A stretch of 44,187 nucleotides of DNA from Longimicrobiaceae bacterium. GTDB lineage: Bacteria; Gemmatimonadota; Gemmatimonadetes; Longimicrobiales; Longimicrobiaceae. The stretch covers positions 1-44,187 of the forward strand of contig DASYWD010000169.1 in NCBI GenBank assembly GCA_035936415.1. Reading direction: 5' to 3'. Both the position numbers and the translations under genes were made by a program. Each line of letters begins with the position of its first letter. The first letter of the stretch is position 1. Of this stretch, positions 43,734-44,187 are shown one piece after another. Under the pieces are notes generated by a model. It saw only the letters and a program-made list of their open reading frames with translations. It was not told the DNA's origin and did not search any database.

Positions 43734-44187
43734 GGCGCCTCCTCGCGGCCCCGCCGGGAAGCGGCCCGGAGAAGTTGCTCGACGTCGTGGTCAGAGAGCT
43801 CGTCCAGCCTGCCCAGCGCCTCCTCGAGCTCCCACTCCTCCAGCCCCGCCCGCACGGTGGCGTCCACCCGGGCCGCGAAGTCCCCCACGTTGGGCGCCTC
43901 GAAAAGGGCACGCAGCGGGAGGTCCACCCCGAAGACCTGCTGCACCCGTGCGATCACCTGGGTGGCCAGCAGGGAGTGCCCTCCCATCTGGAAGAAATCG
44001 TCCTGCACGCCGATGCGCCGGCCGTCGCCCAGCTCCAGCACCTCCGCCCAGATCCCCGCCACCAGCTCCTCCACCGCCGTGCGGGGCGCCTCGTAGACGG
44101 ATTCCTCCCCCCCCGCCTCCGGCGCCGGGAGGGCTCCCCGGTCCAGCTTGCCGTTGGGAGTGAGGGGGAGCGCCTCCAGGACCACGT
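43730..44187 (-). CDS. Non-ribosomal peptide synthetase, C-terminal part (A end, T, docking tail), cut by window edge
   Basis: The frame is open to the right edge; only the last 152 codons are visible. They hold the end of an adenylation domain (core motif A10, LTPNGKLDRGALP), a complete thiolation domain with the pantetheine-attachment Ser in DDFFQMGGHSLLATQV, and a charged helical tail of about 35 residues (EEWELEEALGRLDELSDHDV onward). That tail probably docks onto the next protein, whose N-terminus has a matching helical lead (LTELSPERRALLQQILRE). The stop overlaps the GTG start of the terminal NRPS (GTGA). This module passes its peptidyl chain to C1 of that protein. How many modules lie further upstream is not visible. 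Confidence 0.93.
   Translation of the reverse strand, partial: VVLEALPLTPNGKLDRGALPAPEAGGEESVYEAPRTAVEELVAGIWAEVLELGDGRRIGVQDDFFQMGGHSLLATQVIARVQQVFGVDLPLRALFEAPNVGDFAARVDATVRAGLEEWELEEALGRLDELSDHDVEQLLRAASRRGREEAP

Noticed and set aside
1-44187. CRISPR arrays, rRNA and tRNA genes
   Set aside because: No regularly spaced short repeats and no cloverleaf or rRNA-like sequence were noticed on either strand. A covariance-model scan would be needed to exclude small RNAs.

Overview
The window is a GC-rich (about 70 %) chromosomal segment. Its large FtsX-like 'ADOP' permeases (one behind a PadR regulator), dense signalling genes, Mla-type lipid transport genes and NRPS genes fit Gemmatimonadota (Longimicrobium-like) best, with Acidobacteriota as the alternative. 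No rRNA or tRNA gene was seen to settle this; the assignment is inference.

Layout. (1) 2-5364 (+): the 3' part of an ADOP permease, then a short stand-alone GT84 protein (the glucan-synthase core of NdvB without its other domains) followed by a cytochrome P450. (2) 5417-10585 (-): a half-size ABC exporter, a threonine-synthase-like PLP protein that has lost its N-terminus and an internal block, a class I aminotransferase, and a second, MocR-type aminotransferase. (3) 10791-28723: a signalling island. It holds two KaiC-like ATPase operons (receiver-KaiC-kinase and KaiC-kinase), five histidine kinase genes in all (one encoding two complete kinases in one chain), a TetR regulator, and a six-gene operon that joins an Mla-type MlaE-MlaF-MlaD-lipoprotein system to an AI-2E transporter and an RsbRD-type kinase. 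(4) 28871-32038 (+): a PadR regulator with its palindromic promoter, then a full-length ADOP permease. (5) 32139-33823: a Phd/VapC-type toxin-antitoxin pair between two directly repeated 3' fragments of queG, one of them frameshifted. (6) 34432-44187 (-): the end of a non-ribosomal peptide assembly line. It has a partial upstream NRPS, a C-A-T-C-A-T-TE terminating NRPS, a 34-codon ORF overlapping the NRPS stop, and a B12/radical-SAM protein of the RiPP C-methyltransferase type.

The most informative non-coding signal is a pair of AT-rich promoter/operator modules, at 13445-13494 and 22893-22945. They share two TGACCANNYGGTCA-like palindromes about three helical turns apart, with sigma70-like boxes between them. 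One lies between the tetR gene and the receiver-KaiC-kinase operon. The other heads the Mla operon and faces the second KaiC operon. This predicts that one TetR protein co-regulates lipid transport and KaiC/kinase signalling. Many start codons overlap the upstream stop (ATGA, GTGA, TTGA), so translational coupling is common here.

Functional calls come from reading motifs in the translated sequence. No database search was run.
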